Source: Candidatus Methanoplasma sp.
GTDB taxonomy: Archaea > Thermoplasmatota > Thermoplasmata > Methanomassiliicoccales > Methanomethylophilaceae
Assembly: GCA_031283015.1 (NCBI GenBank)
Contig: JAITCQ010000082.1
Location: forward strand, 1 to 20,216
Reading direction: 5' to 3'
Length of the DNA: 20,216 nt
A model generated the notes under the pieces. The model saw nothing but the letters and a program-made list of their open reading frames with translations. It was not told the origin of the DNA and did not search any database. Both the position numbers and the translations under genes were made by a program. Below, in pieces: positions 7,470 through 14,678 of the stretch (position 1 is its first letter; each line of letters starts with the position of its first letter).

Positions 7470-7484
7470 GAGACAGCACAATTC

Positions 7485-8828
7485 ATGCTTATGGAAAGGG
7501 CAATCCACGCCGACCTTCTTGAGTGGAAGAACAGCAGCAACCGCAAGCCTTTGCTGCTTGAAGGCGTCAGACAGTGCGGGAAGACATATGTCCTCAAAGA
7601 GTTCGGAGAGCGTAACTATGAGGATACCGCATACTTTACGTTCGAAAACAATCCTGACTTCTGCGACATCTTCCGGACGGACCTCGATCCGAAAAGGATA
7701 ATCAACAGACTGAATCTGCTGCGTAAAAGGAACATCGAACCCGGGAAGACCCTGATAATATTGGACGAGATACAATTCTGCAACCGCGCTCTCACCTCGC
7801 TGAAATTCTTCTGCGAGGATGCGCCGGAATATCACATAACATGCGCTGGATCTCTGCTCGGGGTGATGCTGTCTAAACCGTATTCCTTCCCCGTAGGCAA
7901 GGTCAACAGACTGAGCATGGGGCCGATGAATTTTAAGGAATTCCTTCTCGCGAATTCGGAGAATACGCTGGTCGAGCACATCGACAACAGCGACCCTACC
8001 GAAGCGCTTCCGAAACCCGTCGTCAATAAACTGAACACCTATCTCGATTATTACTTCATGGTCGGGGGTATGCCGGCCGCAGTGGCGTCATGGATTGCCA
8101 AAGCGGATATCAGAGAGGTAGAGAAGATACTCGATGATATCATCAAAGATTACAGAGCGGACTTCTCAAAACATGCCCCGGAATCCTTGCCCAAACTGAC
8201 GCTGATATGGAACTCCCTGCCGGACCAATTGGCCAAGGATAACAAGAAGTTCATTTTCAGCCATGTGAAGACCGGCGCGCGCGCAAAGGACCTGGAGGAT
8301 GCGCTGGAATGGCTAATAAACGCCGGGCTGGTCTACAAAGTAAGAAAAGCAGATCCCCCCAAGGTTCCGTTATCCACGTTCGCGGACAATACGAACTTCA
8401 AGATATATCTGGCGGACATCGGGATACTCAGAAGGATGGCGAAGGTCCCGTCGGCCTTCCTTTTCGATACAAACGGGGGCTACAGCCTTTTCAGGGGGGC
8501 GGTCGCGGAGAATTATGTTCTCAATGAGCTCATATCATCAACATGGGACGTTCCTTATTATTGGAGGTCCGGCGGCACCGCCGAAGTGGATTTCATTGCG
8601 CAGATAGAAGGAGTGGCGGTCCCGATCGAGGTGAAAGCAGGAAGCAGTAAATCAAAAAGTCTCGCCGAGTTCATTAAAAGATATCGGCCGAAGGTAGCCG
8701 TCACAATATCGGCGGAGAGCGGCGGCAACGGCGGCGCGGTACACATTCCGCTCTATGCCGCCTGGAAGATCGCGGATTATGTTCGGGAAAGGGCCGGAGG
8801 GGGCGAACCCCCCCTTAGCCTGAAGTGA
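7485..8828 (+). CDS. AAA_14/DUF4143-type ATPase with PD-(D/E)XK-like C-terminal domain
   Basis: A 447-residue protein of the large archaeal/bacterial ATPase family with an N-terminal AAA_14 domain and a C-terminal DUF4143 domain. Walker A is GVRQCGKT (27-34), Walker B LIILDE (90-95) followed by IQFC, and a sensor-like ITCAGSLLGV (118-127). The C-terminal part has AEVDFIAQ...VPIEVKAG with D369, E382 and K384, the spacing of a PD-(D/E)XK nuclease-like core. The physiological role of the family is unknown; members are patchily distributed and often occur in accessory regions. The start is ATG 7485 or ATG 7491 (MERAIHADLLEW, the commoner family start); no ribosome binding site is seen. It is convergent with the small membrane protein gene, 13 bases apart. 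GGGGG/CCCCC (8799-8812) near its end could form a short hairpin. Confidence 0.9.
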   Translation: MLMERAIHADLLEWKNSSNRKPLLLEGVRQCGKTYVLKEFGERNYEDTAYFTFENNPDFCDIFRTDLDPKRIINRLNLLRKRNIEPGKTLIILDEIQFCNRALTSLKFFCEDAPEYHITCAGSLLGVMLSKPYSFPVGKVNRLSMGPMNFKEFLLANSENTLVEHIDNSDPTEALPKPVVNKLNTYLDYYFMVGGMPAAVASWIAKADIREVEKILDDIIKDYRADFSKHAPESLPKLTLIWNSLPDQLAKDNKKFIFSHVKTGARAKDLEDALEWLINAGLVYKVRKADPPKVPLSTFADNTNFKIYLADIGILRRMAKVPSAFLFDTNGGYSLFRGAVAENYVLNELISSTWDVPYYWRSGGTAEVDFIAQIEGVAVPIEVKAGSSKSKSLAEFIKRYRPKVAVTISAESGGNGGAVHIPLYAAWKIADYVRERAGGGEPPLSLK

Positions 8829-8841
8829 TCTTGACGTCTGT

Positions 8842-9267
8842 TCAAACGCCGCCGCCCACTCCGAAGAACGTTTTGACCTTCGGGCGGAACAGGTAGTACA
8901 GGATCAATATGCCGATGATCAGGGGCACTATGAACGGGGCCACCACCACAGCCATGTCCGCACCATCGAGGGCCAGCATGATGATGCTGGCCAGCGAACC
9001 GATCACGCCGAACGCATACAGGACCACTGCTATGTACCATGCGATGGTCCATCCTCTCCAGATCGCTATGCCGATGATCAGCGTAACGAATCCCAGGATG
9101 AATCCGCCGTATCCAACCCAGTCCAAGACCTCCAGGTCTACTTCGACTAATTCCACGATTGTATCTGAAAACAATGCCGCTGCTGCCACGGCCAATATCA
9201 GGACCGCCGCTAAAATGGTGATCAGTCCGATCAGCCCGACCAATATGGGTCTGCTTTTTCCTTGCAT
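8842..9267 (-). CDS. Small membrane protein with four predicted helices
   Basis: A 141-residue hydrophobic protein with helices at about 8-33, 50-70, 74-97 and 106-131, a short polar loop after helix 1 (SDTIVELVEVDLEVLD) and a tail ending RPKVKTFFGVGGGV. I do not recognise a named family; similar four-helix uncharacterised proteins are common in archaea. GGGATGATT upstream of the ATG is a plausible ribosome binding site. It lies downstream of ksgA on the same strand with a 55-base gap containing a T-rich tract on that strand (about 9285-9293), so it may be transcribed separately. No catalytic or transport motif is visible. Confidence 0.75.
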   Translation of the reverse strand: MQGKSRPILVGLIGLITILAAVLILAVAAAALFSDTIVELVEVDLEVLDWVGYGGFILGFVTLIIGIAIWRGWTIAWYIAVVLYAFGVIGSLASIIMLALDGADMAVVVAPFIVPLIIGILILYYLFRPKVKTFFGVGGGV

Positions 9268-9322
9268 GAAGAATCATCCCTTTGCGGGTAAAAATAACTT
9301 TTGCTTTTGGCACATCTGCATT

Positions 9323-10123
9323 TCAGGATCGGCGTTCTTTGCCGCACAGGAATACAGAATTGGCGATCTCCGCTATCTCAGAAGGCCGCAACTCTTCGAC
9401 CCTCGAATCCAGGAACGGGATGTTCCAGTCCTCCCTGATCATCTTCGCGGCTCTGAGGGAGGTCCCGATCTTCTTCCTTCTGTGGTTGAACGTTACCTCC
9501 GTGACCCTGAAGAATGTCGTCTCGTCACGCACTTCGAAGGGCGCCGGCCTCGGCACTATCTCGACGACGGCGGAATCCACCTTCGGCTGCGGCTTGAACC
9601 TGGATCTCGGCACCTTTTCCAGCAGTCTGCAGTCCGCTTTGTAGAACAGGTTCACGGTAAGTCTCGAATAGTCCGGGCCGCCGACGTCCGCGATCATTCG
9701 GTCTGCGAACTCCTTCTGCACCATGACCACCGCCTTCCTGAAATCGTGCTCCAGGAGCTTGAAGATTATCGGCGTCGATACGCTGTACGGCAGGTTGCTG
9801 ACGAACACGTCAAAGGGAGGGAACGGGACCTTTACGGCATCCCCTCTGATCAGGCGCAGCTTTTCCCCATATGTGCTTTCGATATGATCCGCCAGGATGT
9901 CGTCTATCTCTACGCAGGATACGTCATCCGAGCGTTCTATGAGCTTTGAGGTAAGTATTCCGAGTCCCGGACCCACCTCCAATACCCTGTCATCCCGGGA
10001 TATCTCGGCGAAGTCCACCTGGCGGGCGGCGACGCGATCGTCAATCAGAAAATTCTGTCCCTTGCTTTTCTTTGGGACAACGCCGGTCTCGGCGATCAGT
10101 CTGCCGGTCTCTCCTCTGTTCAT
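9323..10123 (-). CDS. ksgA: 16S rRNA adenine dimethyltransferase KsgA/Dim1
   Basis: A 266-residue SAM-dependent enzyme that dimethylates the two adjacent adenines of the 3'-terminal helix of 16S rRNA, a late checkpoint of small-subunit assembly. Visible motifs: GQNFL (22-26), the SAM-binding VLEVGPGLG (47-55), VEIDD (71-75), catalytic SNLPYSVSTP (109-118), and the family-specific FKPQPKVDSAVV and FNHRRKK. Length is normal. Its ATG overlaps the TGA of the DUF655 gene by four bases (ATGA), implying coupled translation. It is the last gene of the translation cluster; rpoF, DUF655 and ksgA together form a gene order often conserved in archaea. Confidence 0.97.
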   Translation of the reverse strand: MNRGETGRLIAETGVVPKKSKGQNFLIDDRVAARQVDFAEISRDDRVLEVGPGLGILTSKLIERSDDVSCVEIDDILADHIESTYGEKLRLIRGDAVKVPFPPFDVFVSNLPYSVSTPIIFKLLEHDFRKAVVMVQKEFADRMIADVGGPDYSRLTVNLFYKADCRLLEKVPRSRFKPQPKVDSAVVEIVPRPAPFEVRDETTFFRVTEVTFNHRRKKIGTSLRAAKMIREDWNIPFLDSRVEELRPSEIAEIANSVFLCGKERRS

Positions 10124-10668
10124 TTGGACACAAAGAGATAGCGTTTTCTTTCGTTATCGGTCAGCTCGAGAACTATGCGCGCGGCTATCAGCTTCTCCGG
10201 GTTCTTGACCGCCGCTCTTTCGCTCAAGTCCTTGAAGTCCTTGAAGTGCCCTCTTTTCGTACGCTCGTCCAGAATCGCGGTCATCGTCTTCTTCCCGAGA
10301 CCGGGAAGCTCTTCCAGAAGGTGCTTCCTCATGGAGATCGGCTCGGCCTCGTTGAAGAACCTTATGAACCTCGGCTGGTTGGCCAGCACGATCTCGCTGA
10401 CACAGTACTCCAGCTCGGCTATCGCTCCGTGCGTAAGGTCCGAAGGTCCGATGCGTCTCTTCACATGATCTACGATCGTCCTTTTAGCGGGGTCCTTCCC
10501 TATGTATACTCTCTCGCCGATGTTCACGACGGCGCTCGCTTTGGGAACAAGCTCGAAAAGCTTGAATTCCTCGTCGCCGAGCGCGTAGCATAGCGGCTCC
10601 TTCTTCCCGAAGTTGTTGCCCGGTATGCCCTGCGAAAGATAATCCAGAACATATGCGAATTCTTCCAC
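10120..10668 (-). CDS. DUF655 family predicted RNA/DNA-binding protein
   Basis: A 182-residue archaeal DUF655 protein. The N-terminal half (to about 75; GERVYIGKDPAKR) fits an OB-like fold, and the C-terminal half carries a helix-hairpin-helix LEELPGLGKKTMTAILDER, a nucleic-acid-binding motif. Biochemical function is unknown; constant linkage with rpoF, L21e and ksgA points to ribosome biogenesis or translation. It starts at GTG 10668, supported by GAGGGATCAC immediately upstream, 25 bases after the rpoF stop. It overlaps ksgA by four bases. Confidence 0.9.
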   Translation of the reverse strand: MEEFAYVLDYLSQGIPGNNFGKKEPLCYALGDEEFKLFELVPKASAVVNIGERVYIGKDPAKRTIVDHVKRRIGPSDLTHGAIAELEYCVSEIVLANQPRFIRFFNEAEPISMRKHLLEELPGLGKKTMTAILDERTKRGHFKDFKDLSERAAVKNPEKLIAARIVLELTDNERKRYLFVSK

Positions 10669-10693
10669 CGTGATCCCTCGCCGACAGATTGTA

Positions 10694-11011
10694 TTACAGA
10701 TATTTACCTACTGCCTCGATTATCTGCTCGATGGCCTTCGGTTCGATGTTGATTCTTTCCTTCGAGAAGATCGCTCGCACATCCTCGGGGTACCTGGGGA
10801 GAAGGTCCGCTATCTTCACGGCGGCGTATTCGGTCACGCCGCCTATGGCGCGGATCTCTTCTACTATCTTCCTGGCGTTCTCCGCGGAGAGCGGGCTTAC
10901 GGTCCTTGCATGCTCCATCGCGGCCTTCTGCGAGTTCTGGAGGTCCCTCTTCTCATGCTCTTCGGTGAGAAGGTCCCTGACCTCGGCCAGCGTTATGTAC
11001 TGCTCGGACAT
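10694..11011 (-). CDS. rpoF: DNA-directed RNA polymerase subunit F (Rpo4/Rpb4)
   Basis: A 105-residue homologue of eukaryotic Rpb4, which with Rpo7 forms the stalk of archaeal RNA polymerase. The sequence has the usual short beta segment (YITLAEV), a charged helix, and the HRDC-like C-terminal helices (AENARKIVEEIRAIGGVTEY...AADLLPRYPEDVRAIF-type pattern). I chose ATG 11011 (MSEQYITL): the frame can be extended to GTG 11020, but that GTG is part of the GGGTGA that serves as the Shine-Dalgarno for the ATG five bases downstream. It is 21 bases downstream of the L21e gene, in the ribosomal cluster. Confidence 0.93.
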   Translation of the reverse strand: MSEQYITLAEVRDLLTEEHEKRDLQNSQKAAMEHARTVSPLSAENARKIVEEIRAIGGVTEYAAVKIADLLPRYPEDVRAIFSKERINIEPKAIEQIIEAVGKYL

Positions 11012-11032
11012 TAGGTTCACCCGTCAAAAAGT

Positions 11033-11326
11033 TCACTCGCGGGTCCTTACAAGGTGTTCGGGGCGCGCCACGACCATCTTGGTCTTGTTGCCGTCCTTCA
11101 CGTTCACTTCGTATGCGGCCCCTCTCGGGCCGATGATCACTCCGGTCAGCCCGTGGAATCTGGAGAATGGCATACCCTTGTGGACGCTGGGGTCTATGAT
11201 GATGTTGACCTTCTCTCCCGCCTCGAACTGCTGGAAAGCTTTCGTTATGGGCGAAAGTCCCCTCGCCCTCGGTTTCTTCTTGAGCAGCTGGCGGGTCTTT
11301 GTCCTTGTTCCTCTGGATGCCTGCAT
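11033..11326 (-). CDS. rpl21e: 50S ribosomal protein L21e
   Basis: A 97-residue basic protein with the L21e pattern: MQASRGTRTKTRQLLKKKPR at the start, then SVHKGMPFSRFHGLTGVIIG and AYEVNVKDGNKTKMVVARPE. Length matches the archaeal family. The ATG lies one base after the Pus10 stop codon and uses GAGGGATTAAG as ribosome binding site, part of which lies within the last Pus10 codons, so translation is probably coupled. L21e next to rpoF is a widespread archaeal pairing. Confidence 0.96.
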   Translation of the reverse strand: MQASRGTRTKTRQLLKKKPRARGLSPITKAFQQFEAGEKVNIIIDPSVHKGMPFSRFHGLTGVIIGPRGAAYEVNVKDGNKTKMVVARPEHLVRTRE

Positions 11327-11327
11327 C

Positions 11328-12560
11328 TTAATCCCTCGTTGTTTCCTGGTAGTTGATCGCTATCACGTCAAGCGTCTGCACCGCGCATCTCGTTCCGAGA
11401 GCGCCGGAGAAGCTGGGCGCGGTTCTCCCCTCGTCGCCCGAGACGAATTCCTTGATGTACGTCCCGGATTCCGCGTTCACGGTGAGGTCGAACACGTCAT
11501 CGCCGATCATCTCCGCCTCGACCCACCGGATCTCCCTTTTCCTCACAAGGTCGGCACGTCTGTGCTCCACCCTGCGTGGAGTCCTCTGGTCAATGTGGAT
11601 ATTCTTGAATGATAAAGCTACCTCAATTACTCTTTCTTTATTAACTTTACCATCCGCCTTTACTCTTGCTTTATAGGTTTTATCCGGATCGGCGGTCTTG
11701 TATCCCTGCACCGCATCCCGCGGGACGAAACGCAGTCGCGAATATCCCGCAAGCTCGGACATATTCGCTTTCTTCTCAAGCTCGTCAAGGTCGATGTCCC
11801 TGACTCTGGGCTTGCTTATCTCCAGCACGAACGGTCTGCCCTCTCCGAGCATGCAGGCGTCTATGTCCTCCCTTCCCATTCCGTGCAGGAAGTGTTCCTC
11901 TCCCCCGGACATCTCTAACGCAACGTTTCCGATTATCTCCTGCACCGACGTCTGGTACATCTTCCCGGTGCCTCCGCATCTGCCGCATCCCTTGCCCTTG
12001 CATGCCCTGCAGGGCCATATCGTCTGCGGGATCTCGCGGCTGTATTTGAAGTACCTCCCGGCGATGAATATCGGAGCTATGTCAAGCGTGACGTCGGCGA
12101 ACCTGGTGTCGATGCAGGCCACCACCTGAGGGTTCTTGAATTCCACCGGGCGGTTGATCAGGGGGAGGGCGAGTTTTCCTATTTCTCTGTTGAGTTCCGT
12201 TTTTATGGCTTCGGCGTTCTCGAGTCCGTGCTCCTCCCACATCGCCTTCTCTTTATCGGCGATGTCCGGTTCCACCCTCGAACCCACCAGGAAATTGTCG
12301 GAATGGACGGAGTTGACGCCATCCGCCACGGCGTGCGCGAACCTGTCCATAAGATCGAACACGTTCTCGCAGAGGCCGCACATCTCCGGCGCGGGGATAT
12401 TCTTTCCGTTCTCAGAGAGAGCGGATCTGATCATATTCCCCCGGACGTCGTTGGTCAGCCCCGTTCCGAGCTTCCCGAACATCCTTCCGAGGCAGCGGTC
12501 GCAAAGCGAGGGCGCGAGCCCCTCCGCTTTGCTCAGATTATCCGGTATCCAGTCTTCCAT
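11328..12560 (-). CDS. pus10: tRNA pseudouridine synthase Pus10
   Basis: A 410-residue enzyme that makes pseudouridine at tRNA positions 54 and 55 in archaea. The N-terminal THUMP-containing region has two Cys pairs (C20/C23 in LCDRCLGRMFG and C61/C64 in CGLC), a zinc site. Another Cys-rich knuckle, CRACKGKGCGRCGGTGK, spans 184-200. The catalytic motif HGMGREDIDACMLGEGRPF (226-243) carries the essential aspartate. In homologues I remember, this reads GREDxDxRxLG, so cysteine at 236 instead of arginine is unusual. A stretch near 11600-11690 is AT-richer than the rest. It starts nine bases after the KH-protein stop and ends one base before L21e, so it is embedded in the operon. Confidence 0.95.
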   Translation of the reverse strand: MEDWIPDNLSKAEGLAPSLCDRCLGRMFGKLGTGLTNDVRGNMIRSALSENGKNIPAPEMCGLCENVFDLMDRFAHAVADGVNSVHSDNFLVGSRVEPDIADKEKAMWEEHGLENAEAIKTELNREIGKLALPLINRPVEFKNPQVVACIDTRFADVTLDIAPIFIAGRYFKYSREIPQTIWPCRACKGKGCGRCGGTGKMYQTSVQEIIGNVALEMSGGEEHFLHGMGREDIDACMLGEGRPFVLEISKPRVRDIDLDELEKKANMSELAGYSRLRFVPRDAVQGYKTADPDKTYKARVKADGKVNKERVIEVALSFKNIHIDQRTPRRVEHRRADLVRKREIRWVEAEMIGDDVFDLTVNAESGTYIKEFVSGDEGRTAPSFSGALGTRCAVQTLDVIAINYQETTRD

Positions 12561-12569
12561 GGGAACAGC

Positions 12570-13115
12570 TCACAGATCAAAACCCATCTCGGCGATCCTG
12601 AGCCTCGGGCGCTGGCTCTCCAGATAGTGGTAGACGGTCGCATGCTCGCTTCCGTTCAGGATGAGTTCCACGGCATGCTTGGCCACCGGGAGGCTCACCG
12701 AGTTCCCGATCAGGGACACGGTGTTCCCGTACACCGACATGTAGCAGCCGGTGAGGTCCTCGATGATCTGCCGGGTCTTCCCGCCGGCGCCTATCAGCCT
12801 CCCCCTCACCCTTCCGAGCTGGTTGGGCTTGTCGCCCGCCGCGTCCTTCAGATCGAACGTTTCAAAATATTCGTCGTCCTCGAACAATCTAATAGCCTTA
12901 TCGGGATTGAAGCCTCTCCCCACCGCTTTGATGACGTCCATGATCTTTAACGCCATCAGAGGATCGGCGCCTTTGGCCTCCTCGTTGAAGAGCACCTCTC
13001 CCTCCGTGTCGATGCCCAGCCTTATCCCGGACATCTTCTCCAGCATCTTCTTCGTCTCGCCGTTCTTTCCTATGAGCGTGCCGACGCGGTCGCTCGGTAT
13101 CCTTACGGACCTCAT
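12570..13115 (-). CDS. Two-KH-domain RNA-binding protein, Pno1/Dim2-like
   Basis: A 181-residue archaeal homologue of eukaryotic Pno1 (Dim2/Rrp20), which binds the 3' end of pre-18S rRNA and recruits Dim1. KH1 has the GxxG loop LIGKNGETKK (14-23); KH2 has RLIGAGGKTRQIIE (106-119). A linker helix region (LMALKIMDVIKAVGRGFNPD) lies between. In archaea the protein contributes to 30S maturation (inferred from the eukaryotic partner and linkage). Its ATG overlaps the stop of the RIO kinase gene by four bases. The cluster thus encodes Pno1-like, RIO and Dim1/KsgA proteins, which act on the same rRNA region in eukaryotes. Confidence 0.93.
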   Translation of the reverse strand: MRSVRIPSDRVGTLIGKNGETKKMLEKMSGIRLGIDTEGEVLFNEEAKGADPLMALKIMDVIKAVGRGFNPDKAIRLFEDDEYFETFDLKDAAGDKPNQLGRVRGRLIGAGGKTRQIIEDLTGCYMSVYGNTVSLIGNSVSLPVAKHAVELILNGSEHATVYHYLESQRPRLRIAEMGFDL

Positions 13116-13867
13116 TCCTCTTCCTCCCCCTCGTCATCCGATCCGTTCAGTATCTCGTCCATGATCTTCTCCTGCTCGATCACGTCCGCCCCTCTGTTCC
13201 TGAAGAAGCGGTTGACGTTCGTAATATCTCTGATCAATAAATCCTTAGCATTAAAAAAGTCATTGGTCATGGCCTGCCCGCAGTCGATCAGTATCGGCTG
13301 TCCTTCCCAGATGAGCACGTTGTACTCGCTGAGGTCGCCATGTACCAGATGGGCGTCCTTCCATCCGTCGATTATGAACGAGAGCACCTCGTCGTACATC
13401 TCCGTCGGATCGTCCAGAACGACGTCCTTCAGCTGGGGGGCGGGGCCGTACTCGTCCCCGATGTACTCCATGAGAAGGCAGTTCTTATCGAACGTTATCG
13501 GCTCCGGCACGGGCAGTCCGGCCTCCGCATACCTCTGGAGGTTCCTGAACTCTTTGTTGGTCCAGGCGTAGATCAGTTTCCATCTGTTGCCGGCGACGCC
13601 TTTGAACCTCGGGTCCCCTTCGATGTACCTGCCCACGTTCTTGAACGTTGACGTCGACGTCCGGAATATCTTGAGGGCCAGCGGATCGCCGTCCTCGTCC
13701 AGGGCGAAGAACACGTTGCCCTCCTTCCCGGTGGATATGGGGTACCTGACCGAGTCGATGAAACCGCCGGTCATCAGTTCGTAGATGGTCATAAGCGTTT
13801 TTCTATCGAAGACCTCCCCCTCGGTCTGCCGTTCGTCTCCCCTCTTGTTTGTTTTCAGAGCGTCCAC
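13112..13867 (-). CDS. rio1: RIO-family serine kinase/ATPase (RIO1 type)
   Basis: A 251-residue atypical kinase required for late small-subunit maturation. P-loop STGKEGNVF (45-53), catalytic lysine in ALKIF (K66), catalytic loop VHGDLSEYN (D178, N183), and metal-binding IDCGQ (D195). The tail is acidic (DDEGEEEE). The annotated GTG at 13867 has no good ribosome binding site, and in-frame sequence upstream (SYDEKFSYLEQRV) looks like the usual N-terminal helix of the family. A GGTGGTG at 13916-13922 is correctly spaced from an in-frame CTG at 13907-13909, so a CTG start giving 265 residues is possible. It lies 58 bases downstream of aIF1A, probably in the same transcript. Confidence 0.93.
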   Translation of the reverse strand: MDALKTNKRGDERQTEGEVFDRKTLMTIYELMTGGFIDSVRYPISTGKEGNVFFALDEDGDPLALKIFRTSTSTFKNVGRYIEGDPRFKGVAGNRWKLIYAWTNKEFRNLQRYAEAGLPVPEPITFDKNCLLMEYIGDEYGPAPQLKDVVLDDPTEMYDEVLSFIIDGWKDAHLVHGDLSEYNVLIWEGQPILIDCGQAMTNDFFNAKDLLIRDITNVNRFFRNRGADVIEQEKIMDEILNGSDDEGEEEE

Positions 13868-13925
13868 GCGCTGTTCGAGATAGGAGAACTTCTCATCGTA
13901 GGAAGGCAGTCAGAACACCACCGTT

Positions 13926-14255
13926 TTAAAAGATATCCAAACTTTTCGGCACTTTGCCCTTTTTGCTGAGATTCACGGCCTGGGTCCTTGTATATCTGAA
14001 CCTCACGTCGCATTTATCGGGCTGGAAATCCCAGAGGGACACGATAAGAAGGTCCCCTTCGCGTATCCACATCCTCTTCTTGATCTTCCCCGGTATGCGT
14101 CCCACTCGGGACACGCCGTCCTCGCACATGACCTTGATCTTCGACGCACCCAGCAGCTGGTCCGCTATCCCGAACATCTCCCCTTCTTTTATGTTCGGCA
14201 TACGTACGCGTGTTACGTCCTCTTCTGTGCTCTCGAACGGTTCTTCTGCCGGCAT
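13926..14255 (-). CDS. eif1A: Translation initiation factor aIF1A
   Basis: A 109-residue S1/OB-fold factor. The central region VTRVRMPNIKEGEMFGIADQ, then KIKVMCEDGVSRVGRIPGKI, KKRMWIREGDLLIVSLWDFQ and DKCDVRFRYT, is the classic eIF1A core. It binds the A site of the small subunit and promotes scanning/initiation complex assembly. GGAGATCATCAA precedes the ATG. As the first gene on the minus strand after a 167-base gap with a TATA-like ACATTTAAAA (14291-14300), it probably leads the eight-gene translation cluster that ends with ksgA. Confidence 0.96.
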   Translation of the reverse strand: MPAEEPFESTEEDVTRVRMPNIKEGEMFGIADQLLGASKIKVMCEDGVSRVGRIPGKIKKRMWIREGDLLIVSLWDFQPDKCDVRFRYTRTQAVNLSKKGKVPKSLDIF

Positions 14256-14290
14256 TTGATGATCTCCGTAAGGCCAGTAACATTACTCTC

Positions 14291-14300
14291 TTTTAAATGT
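14291..14300 (-). promoter_or_regulatory. TATA box of the aIF1A-led cluster
   Basis: On the minus strand, ACATTTAAAA lies 35-45 bases before the aIF1A ATG. A start about 25 bases downstream (near 14268) leaves a short leader containing GGAGATCA. It may drive the whole aIF1A-to-ksgA run, since no other intergenic gap there exceeds about 60 bases. Confidence 0.5.
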
Positions 14301-14422
14301 TATCCTAGTTTTACCATCCGAACTGCATTTTTTAAAACGATTCCGCCTGCGGCCGCTAGGTCCGCTCATTCAAAGATCACTTTCTACAAAAGTTAAAGCA
14401 CCCTTCTAAAATACCGTGACGG

Positions 14423-14650
14423 GTGCCAAAGATCAGAAGCGTTGCAGGGACAGCCCATGTTATCCTAGGAATAGCTCTCTGTGTGTCATTGCTGTTGGTA
14501 CTGCGGTATGATCCGTTCGCGCAGAGGATGTGGTGGTCCGGTATAATGTCTCCGGTATTCATCGTGTTAGGGTACTATAGGATCAAAAATGCTGATGAGA
14601 AAGAGTTTCCGCAGCAGCGGGCCTGTTTCGCCGTGCATCAACCTCGATAA
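14423..14650 (+). CDS. Small two-helix membrane protein
   Basis: A 75-residue unrecognised protein, read from GTG 14423 (MPKIRSVAGTAH...). It has two probable membrane helices (about 8-27 and 37-53) separated by YDPFAQRMWW, and a polar tail ending VHQPR. No good Shine-Dalgarno is visible, so the start is uncertain and a leaderless transcript is possible. It precedes the 200-residue membrane protein by 28 bases on the same strand. The hydrophobic pattern and TAA end support a real gene, but there is no homology evidence. Confidence 0.5.
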   Translation: MPKIRSVAGTAHVILGIALCVSLLLVLRYDPFAQRMWWSGIMSPVFIVLGYYRIKNADEKEFPQQRACFAVHQPR

Positions 14651-14655
14651 TATAT
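14647..14655 (+). promoter_or_regulatory. TATA box for a leaderless membrane-protein gene
   Basis: ATAATATAT overlaps the end of the preceding small gene and lies about 24-32 bases before ATG 14679. Transcription would begin at or next to the ATG, and no Shine-Dalgarno is present, so the gene is probably expressed as a leaderless mRNA. Confidence 0.45.
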
Positions 14656-14678
14656 CCTAAAACCATGTTTATGCGTTA

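Noticed and set aside
8909..9949. 346-residue plus-strand frame opposite the membrane protein and ksgA
   Set aside because: It spans two genes and their intergenic gap on the other strand, has no family features and no ribosome binding site.
10689..11612. 307-residue plus-strand frame opposite rpoF, L21e and Pus10
   Set aside because: Antisense shadow crossing three confidently identified genes.
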